A DNA stretch of 64,000 bases, from the NCBI GenBank assembly GCA_964647255.1, contig CAZYGI010000008.1, positions 19,947 through 83,946 of the forward strand. Direction: 5' to 3'. Source of the DNA: CAWJEL01 sp964647255. GTDB lineage: Bacteria; Chloroflexota; Anaerolineae; CG2-30-64-16. The stretch's first letter is position 1. Each line of letters starts with the position of its first letter. Of this stretch, positions 44,258-53,414 are shown in pieces. A program made the translations under genes and the position numbers. The notes beneath the pieces are model-generated. The model saw only the letters and a list, made by a program, of their open reading frames with translations, searched no databases and was not told where the DNA came from.

Positions 44258-44404
44258 CGTTTTTCCCTCTCCTTAAAAAGCGAGCCATCTCCCCCAGATC
44301 AACAAGACGCTTCGCCGACGTTGTACCATCAGCCGCGTTGAACCGATAACCCGCTCAGAGTGACAGCGATGCCGCCTTTTCAAAACAGCGAACTGTCTAC
44401 AACC

Positions 44405-47056
44405 TCAAGACAATATTCCGGCGTTGAGGATCCCGGCCGGATCCCAGCGACGCTTCAATTCCGCGACCATGCGGCGGGCCTCTGGGTCAATCTGCATCCC
44501 GCGCGGGGGGCAGACGCCGCGGCCGAGCGCCAGCGCGTAGCCGTCCGCGGCGCAGGCGGCCGTCCGCACCGCGGTCTCCCAGGCCGGAGCTGAATCAGCC
44601 GGTGCGGGCCCGGCCAGGTAGAACAGGCCGTTCACCAGGTCAGCGACCCACACGGCGGGCGCGACGGGCTCGGCAGCGGCCAGCAGCGACGGCAGACGGC
44701 TGGGAGCCACCCCGGCGCGCACCAGCAGGGGGGAAACGCCGCGGCTGCGGTCGTCGGAGGGGTTGGCAACCTGCTCGACGTTCTCCCCGCCCGCGGGATG
44801 GCCGGCTGCCTGACCCAGCAGCCGCGTCCAGAGGTCAACCCCGGCCGCTGCCAGCGGAACAGGATCCGGCAGCCGCGCCTGGGCCAGCCCGCGGCAGCCG
44901 CGCGCATCGGCGATAGCAATATCTTCGGCCTGGCCCGCACAGGTGCAAATCACACCATACGGCGCGCCCCCTGTCAAGTCCGGCAACACTGCGCCGGGGA
45001 TCAGCAGCAGCGCGCTCACCAGATCGGCCGGCCGGCCGAGGACGCGTGCGGCCGCCAGTGCGCTCGCCAGGTCGGGGCAAGCGATCCGCCAGGTGCGCCG
45101 GGCCGGCGCGGCCGGATAGACGCGCAGCGAGAACGCGGTGAGCGCGCCCAACGCGCCGAAGGAGCCGATGAATAGCTTGTGCAGGCTGTAGCCAGCCACA
45201 TCCTTGACCAACGGCCGCCCCAGGTGCAGCAGGCGGCCGTCCGGCAGGACGACCTCCGCGCAGAGCAGCGCCTCACGGATGCCGCCGTACAGGCCGCGCC
45301 AAGGCGCATTGAAGCCCGCCGCGACCGCACCGCCGACGGTCGCGGCGGGCCAGGGCGCGGCCAGGGGCAGGACGAAGCCGTCGGCCGCCAGCTCCGCGGC
45401 CACCTGCGCGATGTTCGCGCCCGCGGCGACGGTCACGTACAGGTCATCGTAGGCGCGCGCCAGTATGCCGGTCAGCCCAGTTGTCGCGATCCGGGTCAGG
45501 CCGGCCGCGCCGGCATCGGCGGGCGCGCACTTGGTGCCCGCGCCGCCCAACCAGGCCGGCCGGCGCTGCGCCTGCAGCTCGGCCATGATCTCCTGCAGCT
45601 CGGCCACCGATGTTGGGCGCAACGCCGCGTCCAGGGTGCGGCTGCCCGCCGCAGGGGGCGCGGGCGGCTCACCCGCCGGCTCCGGAAAGATCTTGCCGGG
45701 GTTCAACAGACCGTGCGGGTCCAGCACCGCCTTGACGTCGAGCATGGCCCGCAGCTCGTCGGGGCCGTACATCAAGCCCAGGTGGCGCCGTTTCTCCAGG
45801 CCCACACCGTGCTCGCCGGAGATGCTGCCACCCAGATCCACGATGTAGCGGATGATCCGATCCTGGAGCGCGTGCACCCGTTCGAGCGCGCCCGGCTCAG
45901 CCAGGTCGCAGAAGATCTCAGGGTGGATGTTGCCGTCGCCTGCATGGGCCAGGTAGCCCACCCGGTAGCCTGCCGCCTGCCCCATCTCGGCGATGTCGCG
46001 AAACGCTTCGGGCAGCCGCGACCGGGGCACGACGACATCCATCGAGCAGTCATCGGGCGCGATCCAGGCCGTCGCGGCGAACGCGCTCTTGCGCGCGTAC
46101 CAGATCGCCTCGCGTTCGGCCTCGCCGGTCGCCAAGCGCACCTCCAGCGGATCGAACGGCCGGACGGCCTCCTCAAGCGCACGCACCTTGCCCGCCAGGC
46201 TTTCGGGAGCCCCCTCGACGTCGGCGATCAGCAGCGCGCCCGCGCCCGGCGCCAGGTTCATGTGCGCGGAACGCTCGACGGAGCTGTAGAGAAGGCCGTC
46301 CAGCATTTCCAACGCGGCGGGCCGCAACCCGCGGCGGATGACCGCCGAGACTGCCTTGCCGGCCTGCTCGGGCGAGCGGAACGACGCCATCATAGTACCG
46401 ACCGCCTCCGGCCGCGGTGCCAGACGCAGTCGGGCGGCCGTGATGAGGGCCAGCGTGCCTTCGCTGCCCACCAGCACGTCCATGAAATTGATTTCGGGCA
46501 CGTCGAGGCTGGAGCCGCCCCAGGCCACCGCACGGCCGTCAGCCAACACGGTGCGCAGCCCCAAGACGTAATGCGCTGTGACGCCGTACTTGCAGCAGCG
46601 CGGCCCACCTGCGTTTTCCGCCAGGTTGCCGCCGATGGAGGACGCGCGGTCGCTGGCGGGATCGGGTGGGTAGATCAAGCCGTGGCCGCGCGCCGCCCGG
46701 TCGAGGTGAGAAGTGACGACGCCCGGCTCGACCACGGCCTGGCGGTCGGCGGCGTCCAGGTCGAGGATGCGCCGCATGGCCGCGAACGCGATCACCAGGC
46801 CCCCGTGCGCCGCCACCGCGCCGCCGGTCTGCCCCGTGCCCGCGCCCCAGCCGATGACCGGCACGCGCTGCGCCGCGGCCCACCGCACCAACGCAGCGAC
46901 CTGCTCCGCGTCCGCGGGCAGCGCCACCGCATCGGGCCGGCCGCGCTCAAGCCCCGCGTCGCGGCCGTAGGTCAGCAGGGCCGCGAGGTCAGTGTACAGG
47001 TTGGCGGCGCCGACGATCGCCCCCAGCGCCGAACGGGCCGCGTCACTGAGCGCCAT
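44405..47056 (-). CDS. glcD: Fused glycolate/2-hydroxyacid oxidase subunits GlcD-GlcE
   Basis: An 883-residue fusion of two FAD-linked oxidase halves. The GlcD half (~1-470) has the PCMH loop IGWGAGTGQTGGAVA, and the FAD-oxidase C domain with HAGDGNIHPEIFCDL and GGSISGEHGVGLEKRRHLG. The GlcE half (~490-883) has LGGAGTKCAPADAG and the FAD-region PAATVGGAVAAGFNAPWRGL followed by VKDVAGYSLHKLFIG. GlcD carries the catalytic flavin and GlcE supports it; GlcF (next upstream) is the iron-sulfur partner. Start at 47056 follows GGAGGAGG and overlaps the glcF end by 14 bases. A 2-hydroxyacid such as glycolate, lactate or an aryl-lactate is oxidised to its 2-oxoacid. Confidence 0.9.
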   Translation of the reverse strand: MALSDAARSALGAIVGAANLYTDLAALLTYGRDAGLERGRPDAVALPADAEQVAALVRWAAAQRVPVIGWGAGTGQTGGAVAAHGGLVIAFAAMRRILDLDAADRQAVVEPGVVTSHLDRAARGHGLIYPPDPASDRASSIGGNLAENAGGPRCCKYGVTAHYVLGLRTVLADGRAVAWGGSSLDVPEINFMDVLVGSEGTLALITAARLRLAPRPEAVGTMMASFRSPEQAGKAVSAVIRRGLRPAALEMLDGLLYSSVERSAHMNLAPGAGALLIADVEGAPESLAGKVRALEEAVRPFDPLEVRLATGEAEREAIWYARKSAFAATAWIAPDDCSMDVVVPRSRLPEAFRDIAEMGQAAGYRVGYLAHAGDGNIHPEIFCDLAEPGALERVHALQDRIIRYIVDLGGSISGEHGVGLEKRRHLGLMYGPDELRAMLDVKAVLDPHGLLNPGKIFPEPAGEPPAPPAAGSRTLDAALRPTSVAELQEIMAELQAQRRPAWLGGAGTKCAPADAGAAGLTRIATTGLTGILARAYDDLYVTVAAGANIAQVAAELAADGFVLPLAAPWPAATVGGAVAAGFNAPWRGLYGGIREALLCAEVVLPDGRLLHLGRPLVKDVAGYSLHKLFIGSFGALGALTAFSLRVYPAAPARRTWRIACPDLASALAAARVLGRPADLVSALLLIPGAVLPDLTGGAPYGVICTCAGQAEDIAIADARGCRGLAQARLPDPVPLAAAGVDLWTRLLGQAAGHPAGGENVEQVANPSDDRSRGVSPLLVRAGVAPSRLPSLLAAAEPVAPAVWVADLVNGLFYLAGPAPADSAPAWETAVRTAACAADGYALALGRGVCPPRGMQIDPEARRMVAELKRRWDPAGILNAGILS

Positions 47057-48344
47057 CGCCCGCCTCCTCCGCATTTCCATACGATTCGTCCAACAATTCG
47101 GCCAGGTGCAGCACGCGCACCGGCGCGCCGGCCGCGCGGAGGCCCGCCTGGAGCTGGAAGTGACAGCCTGAGTTGGTCGTGACGACGACCTCGGCTCCCG
47201 TCTTGAGGATGTTGGCGACCTTGTCATCCAGCAGTTGGCCGGCGATGTCCGCGTGCACGATGTTGTAGACGCCTGCGCTGCCGCAGCAGCGATCCGCACC
47301 TTCCAGCTCGATGTATTCCACGCCGGGGATGGTCCGGATGAGGCAGCGGGGCGCATCGGCCACGTGCTGGGCATTGCGCAGATGGCAAGAATCGGCGTAA
47401 GTCACCCGCAGGGTCCGGTCGGGGTGGGCCGCAGGCAGGGGTCGGGCGTCCGCGCGGGCCGCCAGGAACTCGCTCAGATCGAAGACCTGGCCGGCGAAGG
47501 CCCTGGCTGCCGCGGCGCAGGTCGGGTCGTCCGCCAGCAGGTCGCCATAGGTCTTGAGGTGTGCGCCGCAGCCGCCCGCGTTGACCACCACCGCCTCCAC
47601 GTCCGCGGCCGCGAAGGCGCGGATGTTGCGTCGGGCAAGGTCGCAGGCCAACTGGTGCTCCGCCAGGTGCGCATGCAGCGCGCCGCAGCAGGTCTGCTCG
47701 CCGGGCACGACCACATCGAAGCCGCTTTTTTCCAGGATGCTGACCGTGGCCCGGTTAACCTCGCTCAGGAAGGCATCCTGGACACAACCGCTGAAGAAGG
47801 CGACCCTGGGCCGGCGAGGCCGGCCGGCCTGCGCGGGGGGACGCGGCCTCGGCCAGGCCAGCTTGAGCGGGGGCAGGAGCCGTTCCATGTTCGCCAGCTC
47901 GGCGGGGAGGACGCGCAAGGCCCGCACCAGCCGCTGCAGCCCGCTCCGTTGGTAAAGCCAGAGGAAGATGGCCAGGGCCCGCAGCGCGGGGCGGGCGGGG
48001 ATCACGCAGCCCAACACCAGGCGGCGGGCCAGCCGTTCGAGCCAGGCGGGGGGCTTTTGGGCCGCGACGCGTGCGCGCGCCAGCTCCAGGATCGCGCCGT
48101 ACTGCACGCCCGACGGACAGACCGCCTCGCAGGCCAGGCAGCCCAGGCAACGCGCCAGGTGCAGATCCACCGCGCTATCGGTGGGGAGGATGGTTTGCTC
48201 GGTCAACGCCTGCGCCAGGACGATCCGGCCGCGCGGCCCGTCCATCTCGGTTTTGAAAATGTCGTAGGTGGGGCACGCGGTGAGGCACATCCCGCAATGC
48301 ACGCAGCGCCGGGTAAGGTCCAGGAGTTGCACCGAGTCTGGCAT
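47043..48344 (-). CDS. glcF: Glycolate oxidase iron-sulfur subunit GlcF
   Basis: A 433-residue electron-transfer subunit. Two [4Fe-4S] motifs lie near the N-terminus (CVHCGMCLTACP and CLGCLACEAVCP), then two CCG domains (GEQTCCGALHAH and GADRCCGSAGVYN), typical of GlcF/LldE/HdrD-like proteins. It passes electrons from the flavin subunit encoded next. I chose ATG 48344 (MPDSVQLLDLTRRC); a TTG at 48368 is possible but lacks a ribosome site. A repeat palindrome lies just upstream, between it and livF. Confidence 0.92.
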   Translation of the reverse strand: MPDSVQLLDLTRRCVHCGMCLTACPTYDIFKTEMDGPRGRIVLAQALTEQTILPTDSAVDLHLARCLGCLACEAVCPSGVQYGAILELARARVAAQKPPAWLERLARRLVLGCVIPARPALRALAIFLWLYQRSGLQRLVRALRVLPAELANMERLLPPLKLAWPRPRPPAQAGRPRRPRVAFFSGCVQDAFLSEVNRATVSILEKSGFDVVVPGEQTCCGALHAHLAEHQLACDLARRNIRAFAAADVEAVVVNAGGCGAHLKTYGDLLADDPTCAAAARAFAGQVFDLSEFLAARADARPLPAAHPDRTLRVTYADSCHLRNAQHVADAPRCLIRTIPGVEYIELEGADRCCGSAGVYNIVHADIAGQLLDDKVANILKTGAEVVVTTNSGCHFQLQAGLRAAGAPVRVLHLAELLDESYGNAEEAGDGAQ

Positions 48345-48375
48345 CGTCAGGCGGTCTCTCAGATTCAATCCGTTT

Positions 48376-48440
48376 CAGTAGTAAGTAGCGACTTCAGTCG
48401 CATCTTGGCGGGCGAATAACGACTGAAGTCGTTACTACTG
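48376..48440. repeat. Large dispersed palindrome (CGACTTCAGTCG family)
   Basis: Left arm CAGTAGTAAgtaGCGACTTCAGTCG (48376-48400) and right arm (48420-48440) pair almost perfectly across a 19-base loop. Related half copies occur in frame at 2454-2472 and 40302-40319. Confidence 0.7.
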
Positions 48441-48466
48441 CTCACCAAGCTCAGACCGATACGCCG

Positions 48467-49171
48467 CTACAAGCCCAGGTAGTGTTTGCGCACGTGATCG
48501 CTGCCGGCCAGCTCCTTCGCGGCCCCCTGGAGCACCACCTGGCCGTTTTCGAGCACATAGCCGCGGTCGGCCAGCTCCAGCGCATAGCTCGTGTTCTGCT
48601 CCACAAGGAGGACGGTCATGCCGCGCTTGCTCAGCATGCTGAGCTTGTCGTAAATCTCATCCACCAGCTTCGGCGCGACGCCCAACGAAGGCTCGTCCAA
48701 CATCAGCAGGCGGGGCTTCGAGACCAGCCCGCGCGCGATCGCCAACATCTGGCGCTCGCCGCCGCTCAAGGTGCGCGCATACTGGCCGGAGCGTTTCGCC
48801 AGGATCGGGAACAGCCCGTACAGCTCGTCGAGCACGCCGCCGGGCTTGACGTTGTTGCGGCAGGTGAACGCGCCCATCCGCAAATTGTCGAGCACGGTCA
48901 TATTCGGGAAGACGCGGCCGCCTTCGGGCACCAACGCCACGCCCTCGCGCACCATCTGGTCGGGCGTGAAGCCGGTGGTCTCTTTGCCGTCCAGCAGCAC
49001 ACTGCCGGCGGTCGGCCGCACCAGGCCGACAATGGTCTTCAGCAGCGTGCTCTTGCCCGCGCCGTTGGGACCGATCACCGCCACCGTCTCGTGCTCAGCG
49101 ACGCTGAAGGAGACTTCCCGCAGCGCGGGGACCTTGCCGTAGCCTGCGCTCAGCGCTCGTACCTCGATCAT
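48467..49171 (-). CDS. livF: Branched-chain-amino-acid-type ABC ATPase LivF
   Basis: A 234-residue ATPase. Walker A GPNGAGKST, signature TLSGGERQMLAIARGL, Walker B LLMLDEPSLGVAP, and the LivF-type end LADRGYVLENGQVVLQGAAKEL. It forms the LivFG pair energising the LivHM channel. The start overlaps the livG stop by 4 bases. Substrate may be a branched-chain or aromatic amino or hydroxy acid; the LivK type alone does not tell. Confidence 0.93.
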   Translation of the reverse strand: MIEVRALSAGYGKVPALREVSFSVAEHETVAVIGPNGAGKSTLLKTIVGLVRPTAGSVLLDGKETTGFTPDQMVREGVALVPEGGRVFPNMTVLDNLRMGAFTCRNNVKPGGVLDELYGLFPILAKRSGQYARTLSGGERQMLAIARGLVSKPRLLMLDEPSLGVAPKLVDEIYDKLSMLSKRGMTVLLVEQNTSYALELADRGYVLENGQVVLQGAAKELAGSDHVRKHYLGL

Positions 49172-49899
49172 GCCGCCAGCCCTCGCTTCCCGAGATATGC
49201 CTCGATCACCGCCTGGTTCTGGCCGATCTCCGCCGGGCTGCCGGTGGCGATCATCGAGCCGGAATCCAGCACAAAAAGCCGCTGGCAGACGCCCATGACC
49301 ATGCGCATCACATGCTCCACGATCACCAGCGTGATCTGCTGGTTGCGGTTGAGCTCGCGCAGCAGATCCATGAAGCTTGCCAGTTCGGTCGCGGTCAAGC
49401 CCGCGCCGGCCTCGTCCAGCAGGAGCATCTCCGGCTCGGTGGCGAGGGCGCGCGCCAGCTCAACCCGGCGCAGGGGCGCCAGCCCCAGGTCGCCGCAGGC
49501 GCGGCCGCGCAGCTCGCTCAGCCCGCATAGCCCCACCACTTCGTCCACCTTCTGGCGCACGGTGGCCTCGCTGCAGCGGTTGTACGCGCCCACCCGGACC
49601 GCCTCCTCGACGGTCATGTGGGCAAAGGCGCGGGTCACCTGAAACGTGCGGGACATGCCCAGCTTGCAGATCCTGTGCGGCCGCAGGTTGGTGATATCCA
49701 CGCCCTTGAATGCCACCCGGCCGCCCGCGGGCTTGACCAGGCCGGTGATCGCGTTGAACAACGTGGTCTTGCCCGCGCCGTTGGGGCCGATCAGGCCGAC
49801 GATCTCGCCCCGCTGCACGTCCAGGCTGGCGGCGTTCACGGCGACCAGGCTGCCGAACTTGACGGTCACATCACTTACTTTGAGCAATGGAGGTTCCAC
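49168..49899 (-). CDS. livG: Branched-chain-amino-acid-type ABC ATPase LivG
   Basis: A 243-residue ATPase with Walker A GPNGAGKTT, the LivG-type middle (ICKLGMSRTFQVTRAFAHMT), Walker B EMLLLDEAGAGL (DEAGAGL is the usual LivG form) and the C-terminal MVMGVCQRLFVLDSG. I chose GTG 49899 because GGGAG lies nine bases upstream; the TTG at 49917 lacks a site. It overlaps the end of livM by 29 bases. Confidence 0.92.
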   Translation of the reverse strand: MEPPLLKVSDVTVKFGSLVAVNAASLDVQRGEIVGLIGPNGAGKTTLFNAITGLVKPAGGRVAFKGVDITNLRPHRICKLGMSRTFQVTRAFAHMTVEEAVRVGAYNRCSEATVRQKVDEVVGLCGLSELRGRACGDLGLAPLRRVELARALATEPEMLLLDEAGAGLTATELASFMDLLRELNRNQQITLVIVEHVMRMVMGVCQRLFVLDSGSMIATGSPAEIGQNQAVIEAYLGKRGLAA

Positions 49900-50896
49900 G
49901 TTGTCTCGCTCCCACAAACGATTTGATCCGCTCGATCGCCCGCACCGCCAGCGGCGCCAGGCCCCGCGGCTGAAAGAGCGCCACCAGGATCAACACGATG
50001 GCGTACATCACCAGGTACAGGCCGGCCAGCTCGCCGCCCAAGCGCGCCCGGAGGAACTCGCGGAAGCTCACCAGCATCAGCGCCGCGGTCGCAGGTCCCC
50101 AGGTGATGCCCAGGCCGCCGACGATGCCGAGGATGGCAACTTCCATGCTCATGTCGGAAGAGAAGAAGCTGGGATGGATGTAGCCGTAGATGCAGGTGTA
50201 AATGCCGCCCAGCATCCCCGCGATAAACGCGTAGGTCATCAATGCCTTCAGCTTCGAGGAGCGCACGTTGACGCCCAGCACCTCGGCTGCGTCCTCATCC
50301 TCGCCCAGTGCCAGCAGCGAAAAGCCCAGCTTCGAGTTGCGGATGTGATTGACGACGTAAAGCACGATGACCAGCAGGATCAGCAAGAGGTAGTAGTACG
50401 GAATATAAGTACTGAAACGCATGCGGTACCACTGCGACCCCGAGCCAGCCAGATAGCGCTCGGTGGGGCCGCCCACCGCGCCCCACATCAGAAAGATGAC
50501 GCGCATCACCTCGACCAGCGCCGACGATGACAGCGAGTACCACAGATCGCGAATCTTGAAGCCGAACAGGGGAAAGCCGATGATCACGCCGAAGGCCGCC
50601 GCCACCCCACCGCCGACGAACATCCCCAGCCACGGCGTGACGTTCCAGCGCGTGAGCAAGGTGCCCGTCACGAAGGCGCCCAGGCCGACGTAGGCGCCGG
50701 CGGCTAGGTCGAACTGCCCGCCGATGCCGCCGATGATGTTCCAGGCCGTCGCCAGCACTGCGTAGAACATGACCGTCGTCGCCAGGACCATGTAATACTG
50801 GCTACTTTTCAGCGCCAGCGGAACCAGCGCCGCCACGATCAGCCCGGCCAGCAGCGCGAGGGTGCGACCCGAGAGGATGCGCTTGGTTTTGTTCAC
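49871..50896 (-). CDS. livM: Branched-chain-amino-acid-type ABC permease LivM
   Basis: A 341-residue inner-membrane permease with about nine hydrophobic helices. Family sequence includes YYMVLATTVMFYAVLATAWN, GGIGGQFDLAAGAYVGLGAF and EVLGVNVRSSKLKALMTYAF. It starts at GTG 50896, one base inside the livH stop (TAGTG), with a GGAGGCG ribosome site. In-frame codons up to 51079 lie inside livH and are out of family. Confidence 0.92.
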   Translation of the reverse strand: MNKTKRILSGRTLALLAGLIVAALVPLALKSSQYYMVLATTVMFYAVLATAWNIIGGIGGQFDLAAGAYVGLGAFVTGTLLTRWNVTPWLGMFVGGGVAAAFGVIIGFPLFGFKIRDLWYSLSSSALVEVMRVIFLMWGAVGGPTERYLAGSGSQWYRMRFSTYIPYYYLLLILLVIVLYVVNHIRNSKLGFSLLALGEDEDAAEVLGVNVRSSKLKALMTYAFIAGMLGGIYTCIYGYIHPSFFSSDMSMEVAILGIVGGLGITWGPATAALMLVSFREFLRARLGGELAGLYLVMYAIVLILVALFQPRGLAPLAVRAIERIKSFVGARQRGTSIAQSK

Positions 50897-51759
50897 TATC
50901 GCCTCCCGAACAGGCCCTTGGGCCGCAACCACAGGACAAGGATGAAAATTGCGTAGATGGCCAGAAGCCGGCTGCGCGGATCGAAGAAAGACATCGCCAG
51001 CGACTCGGCAACCCCCACGATCAGCCCGGCCGCGATCAACCCCGGCAGCGAGCCGAGCCCTGCCAGCGCCAGCACGCACCAGCTAAGCAGCCCGAAACGC
51101 ATGCCGCCGGTGGGATCGGTCTGCTGAAAGGTCATCAGCAGCCCGCCGGCGATGGCGGTGATGGCCGCGCCGATGGCAAACGTCAGGCCATACGTGCGGC
51201 GATGATTGACCCCCATTAGCGAGGCGGCATCCATGTCGTCCGAGGTGGCGCGCATGGCCGCGCCGGCCCAGGTCTTGTTCAGGAAATACGCCATCCCGCC
51301 GATGATGATCAGGCAGACGACCGCGGCAACCAGGCGGGACGTGAGGATCGTAAACGGGCCGATGTGGATGCTGCCCTGGATGATCGAATATTGCAGCGCG
51401 CGCGGCTGCCCCTTCCACACGATCAGGGCCGCTGAACGCATGAAGATCTGCAGGCCCACGGTGACGGCGAACTGCACCACCCAAAACTGGCGCAGCGTCC
51501 GGTCAATCAGCAGATAGTAGACCAGCAGCCCGAAAACGAACATGATCGGGACCGTGATCAGCGGCGTTTGCACCGCGTCCCACACCAGGGCGGTCCCGAG
51601 GGTGTACGTCAGGTACATGGAGAACATGACGAAATCGCCATGGGCGAAGTTCACCACGTTCATGACACCGAAAATCACGGACAGCCCCAGCGCGATCAGC
51701 GCGTAAATTGCGCCCATCATGGAGCCGGTGATAACGCCCTGAACAGCAGTTTCGATCAT
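50896..51759 (-). CDS. livH: Branched-chain-amino-acid-type ABC permease LivH
   Basis: A 287-residue permease with about eight hydrophobic helices. Typical LivH motifs are ALIALGLSVIFGVMNVVNFAHGDFVM near the N-terminus and GLGSLPGLIAAGLIVGVAESL near the end. I chose ATG 51759 (MIETAVQGVITG), with GGAG seven bases upstream; the longer frame to 51852 reads into the repeat-bearing gap. Works with LivM as the membrane channel. Confidence 0.93.
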   Translation of the reverse strand: MIETAVQGVITGSMMGAIYALIALGLSVIFGVMNVVNFAHGDFVMFSMYLTYTLGTALVWDAVQTPLITVPIMFVFGLLVYYLLIDRTLRQFWVVQFAVTVGLQIFMRSAALIVWKGQPRALQYSIIQGSIHIGPFTILTSRLVAAVVCLIIIGGMAYFLNKTWAGAAMRATSDDMDAASLMGVNHRRTYGLTFAIGAAITAIAGGLLMTFQQTDPTGGMRFGLLSWCVLALAGLGSLPGLIAAGLIVGVAESLAMSFFDPRSRLLAIYAIFILVLWLRPKGLFGRR

Positions 51760-51863
51760 GAGGCGACTCCAAAGCGGTAAGCCGAACGCTGTTGAGATTG
51801 TTTCCTGATATTGAAGCTGTAGCCGCAAGACCTTAAGATCAGCGGCACTCATCGGGTCCGATT

Positions 51864-52030
51864 GTCATTCTGAGCGGGTCAACGAACTGTCCTGCCGGGG
51901 GACAAGACTTTGACGATCGCGCAGCATCCTTTAGGAAGAATCTCGTTATGTCGTCCGTCGTGCATAAAACAGATTCTTCGCTGGCGCCTCACCGCCGCGG
52001 TCATCAGTGGACTTACCCACTCAGAATGAC
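51864..52030. mobile_element. MITE-like 167-base element with 11-base terminal inverted repeats
   Basis: GTCATTCTGAG at 51864-51874 is the exact inverse of CTCAGAATGAC at 52020-52030. Inside are a GCAGCATCCTTTAGGAAGAATCTC segment and AGATTCTTCGCTGG, both parts of the dispersed family seen elsewhere. ATT flanks both ends and could be a 3-base target duplication. No coding capacity. It lies between livK and livH. Confidence 0.6.
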
Positions 52031-52043
52031 ATTTTTGCGTCCG

Positions 52044-53360
52044 TTACTTCTTGAAGTGCGGGTTCGGCCAGATCGGCTTGGCCTCGGCTTCGGTCTCCGG
52101 GTAGACGACCTTGGGCTCGCCGCCCTGAACCTGGAGGATCACCACGCCCGGGAACTGGTTGTCGCCCAGGGCGTTGAACTTGATCTCGGGGCTGGGGTAG
52201 GTCTCGATCGCCGGCCCGGACTTCAGATCCAACGCCAGGAACGACTGGCGCAGGTTTTCAGGGTTGAGCGGGTCATTCGGGAAGTTCTTGCCGGAGTATT
52301 CGAGGGCTTCGTAGAGCACCATGGCGCCGTAGTAATTCATGCCCGCGCCCTCGGTGGGGATGTAGCCCTTGATCGCCTTATAGGCTTCCACGAACTTCTT
52401 GTTCTGCGGCGTTGCTTTGGCCGGGTTGTAGGAGTACGTCATCGAGATGCCCTCGGCTGCGTCGCCCAACGCCTTGATGGACTCCGGGTCAACGTAGCCG
52501 CACGCGCCGGCGCCGGCCAGGAACTTGGGCCACAGCCCGGTCTCCTTGAACGCCTTGCCGAAGACGATCGCATCGTTGAAGTACGGCGTGTGGATCACCG
52601 CATCCGGATTCGATTTAGCAAGTTGCTGCACGATCTGCGTAGCGTCGGTGATGTCGTACGGATACTCCAGGGAGGTCACCACCGGCATCTTGTTCATCAG
52701 GGCCTGCTCGGTCGCGCCGAGGGTGTTGGCGCGGCCGTTGGCCGAATCTTCGTTCAAAACCGCGATGCTCTTGACCGGATCGCCGTTGGCCGTTGACACA
52801 TCCACCAGGAACTTGTACGCCAGCGCGCCGTGATTCGTCGCCGTCGGCCCCGGCCGGAAGAGATACTGCCGCCCCATCTGCGTCACCTGCGGCACGAGGG
52901 CGTCGGCGATCAGGATCACCTTCTCGCGATCGGTCACCTCGGAGGCGGCCATCACGAAGCGGCTGATGTATTCGCCGAGGATCGCCACGGGATGGTTCTT
53001 GCTGATCATGCTTTCGGTCGCCAACTTGGCCGTGTCGGGCGTGCCGCCAGCATCCTCAGAGACCAGCTTAAGCTTGATGCCGCCCATAGATTTGATGCCG
53101 CCGGCCTCGTTGATGTGTTGGATCGCGATCTCGGCGCCGAGCTTACCGTCCTGGCCGAACACCGCAAAGCCGCCGGTGAGCGGCTGAACCGAACCCACGA
53201 TGATCTCGGCGGGCAGCTTGGGGGCGGCCGGCGCGGCCGTCGGCTGAGCGGCAGCCGGGGCGGCGGGAGAGGTGGTCGCCGGCGCCTGGGTGCAGGCGCT
53301 CAGGACCAGGGCCACCAGGGCCAACAGGGTGAGCAGACTTCGAGACACTTTGCCGTTCAT
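52044..53360 (-). CDS. livK: LivK-type substrate-binding lipoprotein
   Basis: A 438-residue lipoprotein with signal SRSLLTLLALVALVLSAC (lipobox cysteine at residue 23) and an Ala/Pro/Thr linker to about residue 50. The rest is a Leu/Ile/Val-binding (peripla_BP_6) fold: IIVGSVQPLTGGFAVFGQDG, GEYISRFVMAASEVTDREKV, ITDATQIVQQLAKSNPDAVI. It captures the substrate for LivHMGF. Ribosome site AGAGGAGG before the ATG. It starts 54 bases after the larA stop, so the two share a transcript. Confidence 0.92.
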   Translation of the reverse strand: MNGKVSRSLLTLLALVALVLSACTQAPATTSPAAPAAAQPTAAPAAPKLPAEIIVGSVQPLTGGFAVFGQDGKLGAEIAIQHINEAGGIKSMGGIKLKLVSEDAGGTPDTAKLATESMISKNHPVAILGEYISRFVMAASEVTDREKVILIADALVPQVTQMGRQYLFRPGPTATNHGALAYKFLVDVSTANGDPVKSIAVLNEDSANGRANTLGATEQALMNKMPVVTSLEYPYDITDATQIVQQLAKSNPDAVIHTPYFNDAIVFGKAFKETGLWPKFLAGAGACGYVDPESIKALGDAAEGISMTYSYNPAKATPQNKKFVEAYKAIKGYIPTEGAGMNYYGAMVLYEALEYSGKNFPNDPLNPENLRQSFLALDLKSGPAIETYPSPEIKFNALGDNQFPGVVILQVQGGEPKVVYPETEAEAKPIWPNPHFKK

Positions 53361-53414
53361 GATTCCTCCTCTTGCGTAACTGGGAAACTGACATGCATAC
53401 GGGTCATTTTGGAG

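Noticed and set aside
45179..47182. 667-codon plus-strand frame opposite glcDE
   Set aside because: His/Arg/Gln-rich shadow of the FAD-oxidase gene; the minus strand carries the FAD motifs.
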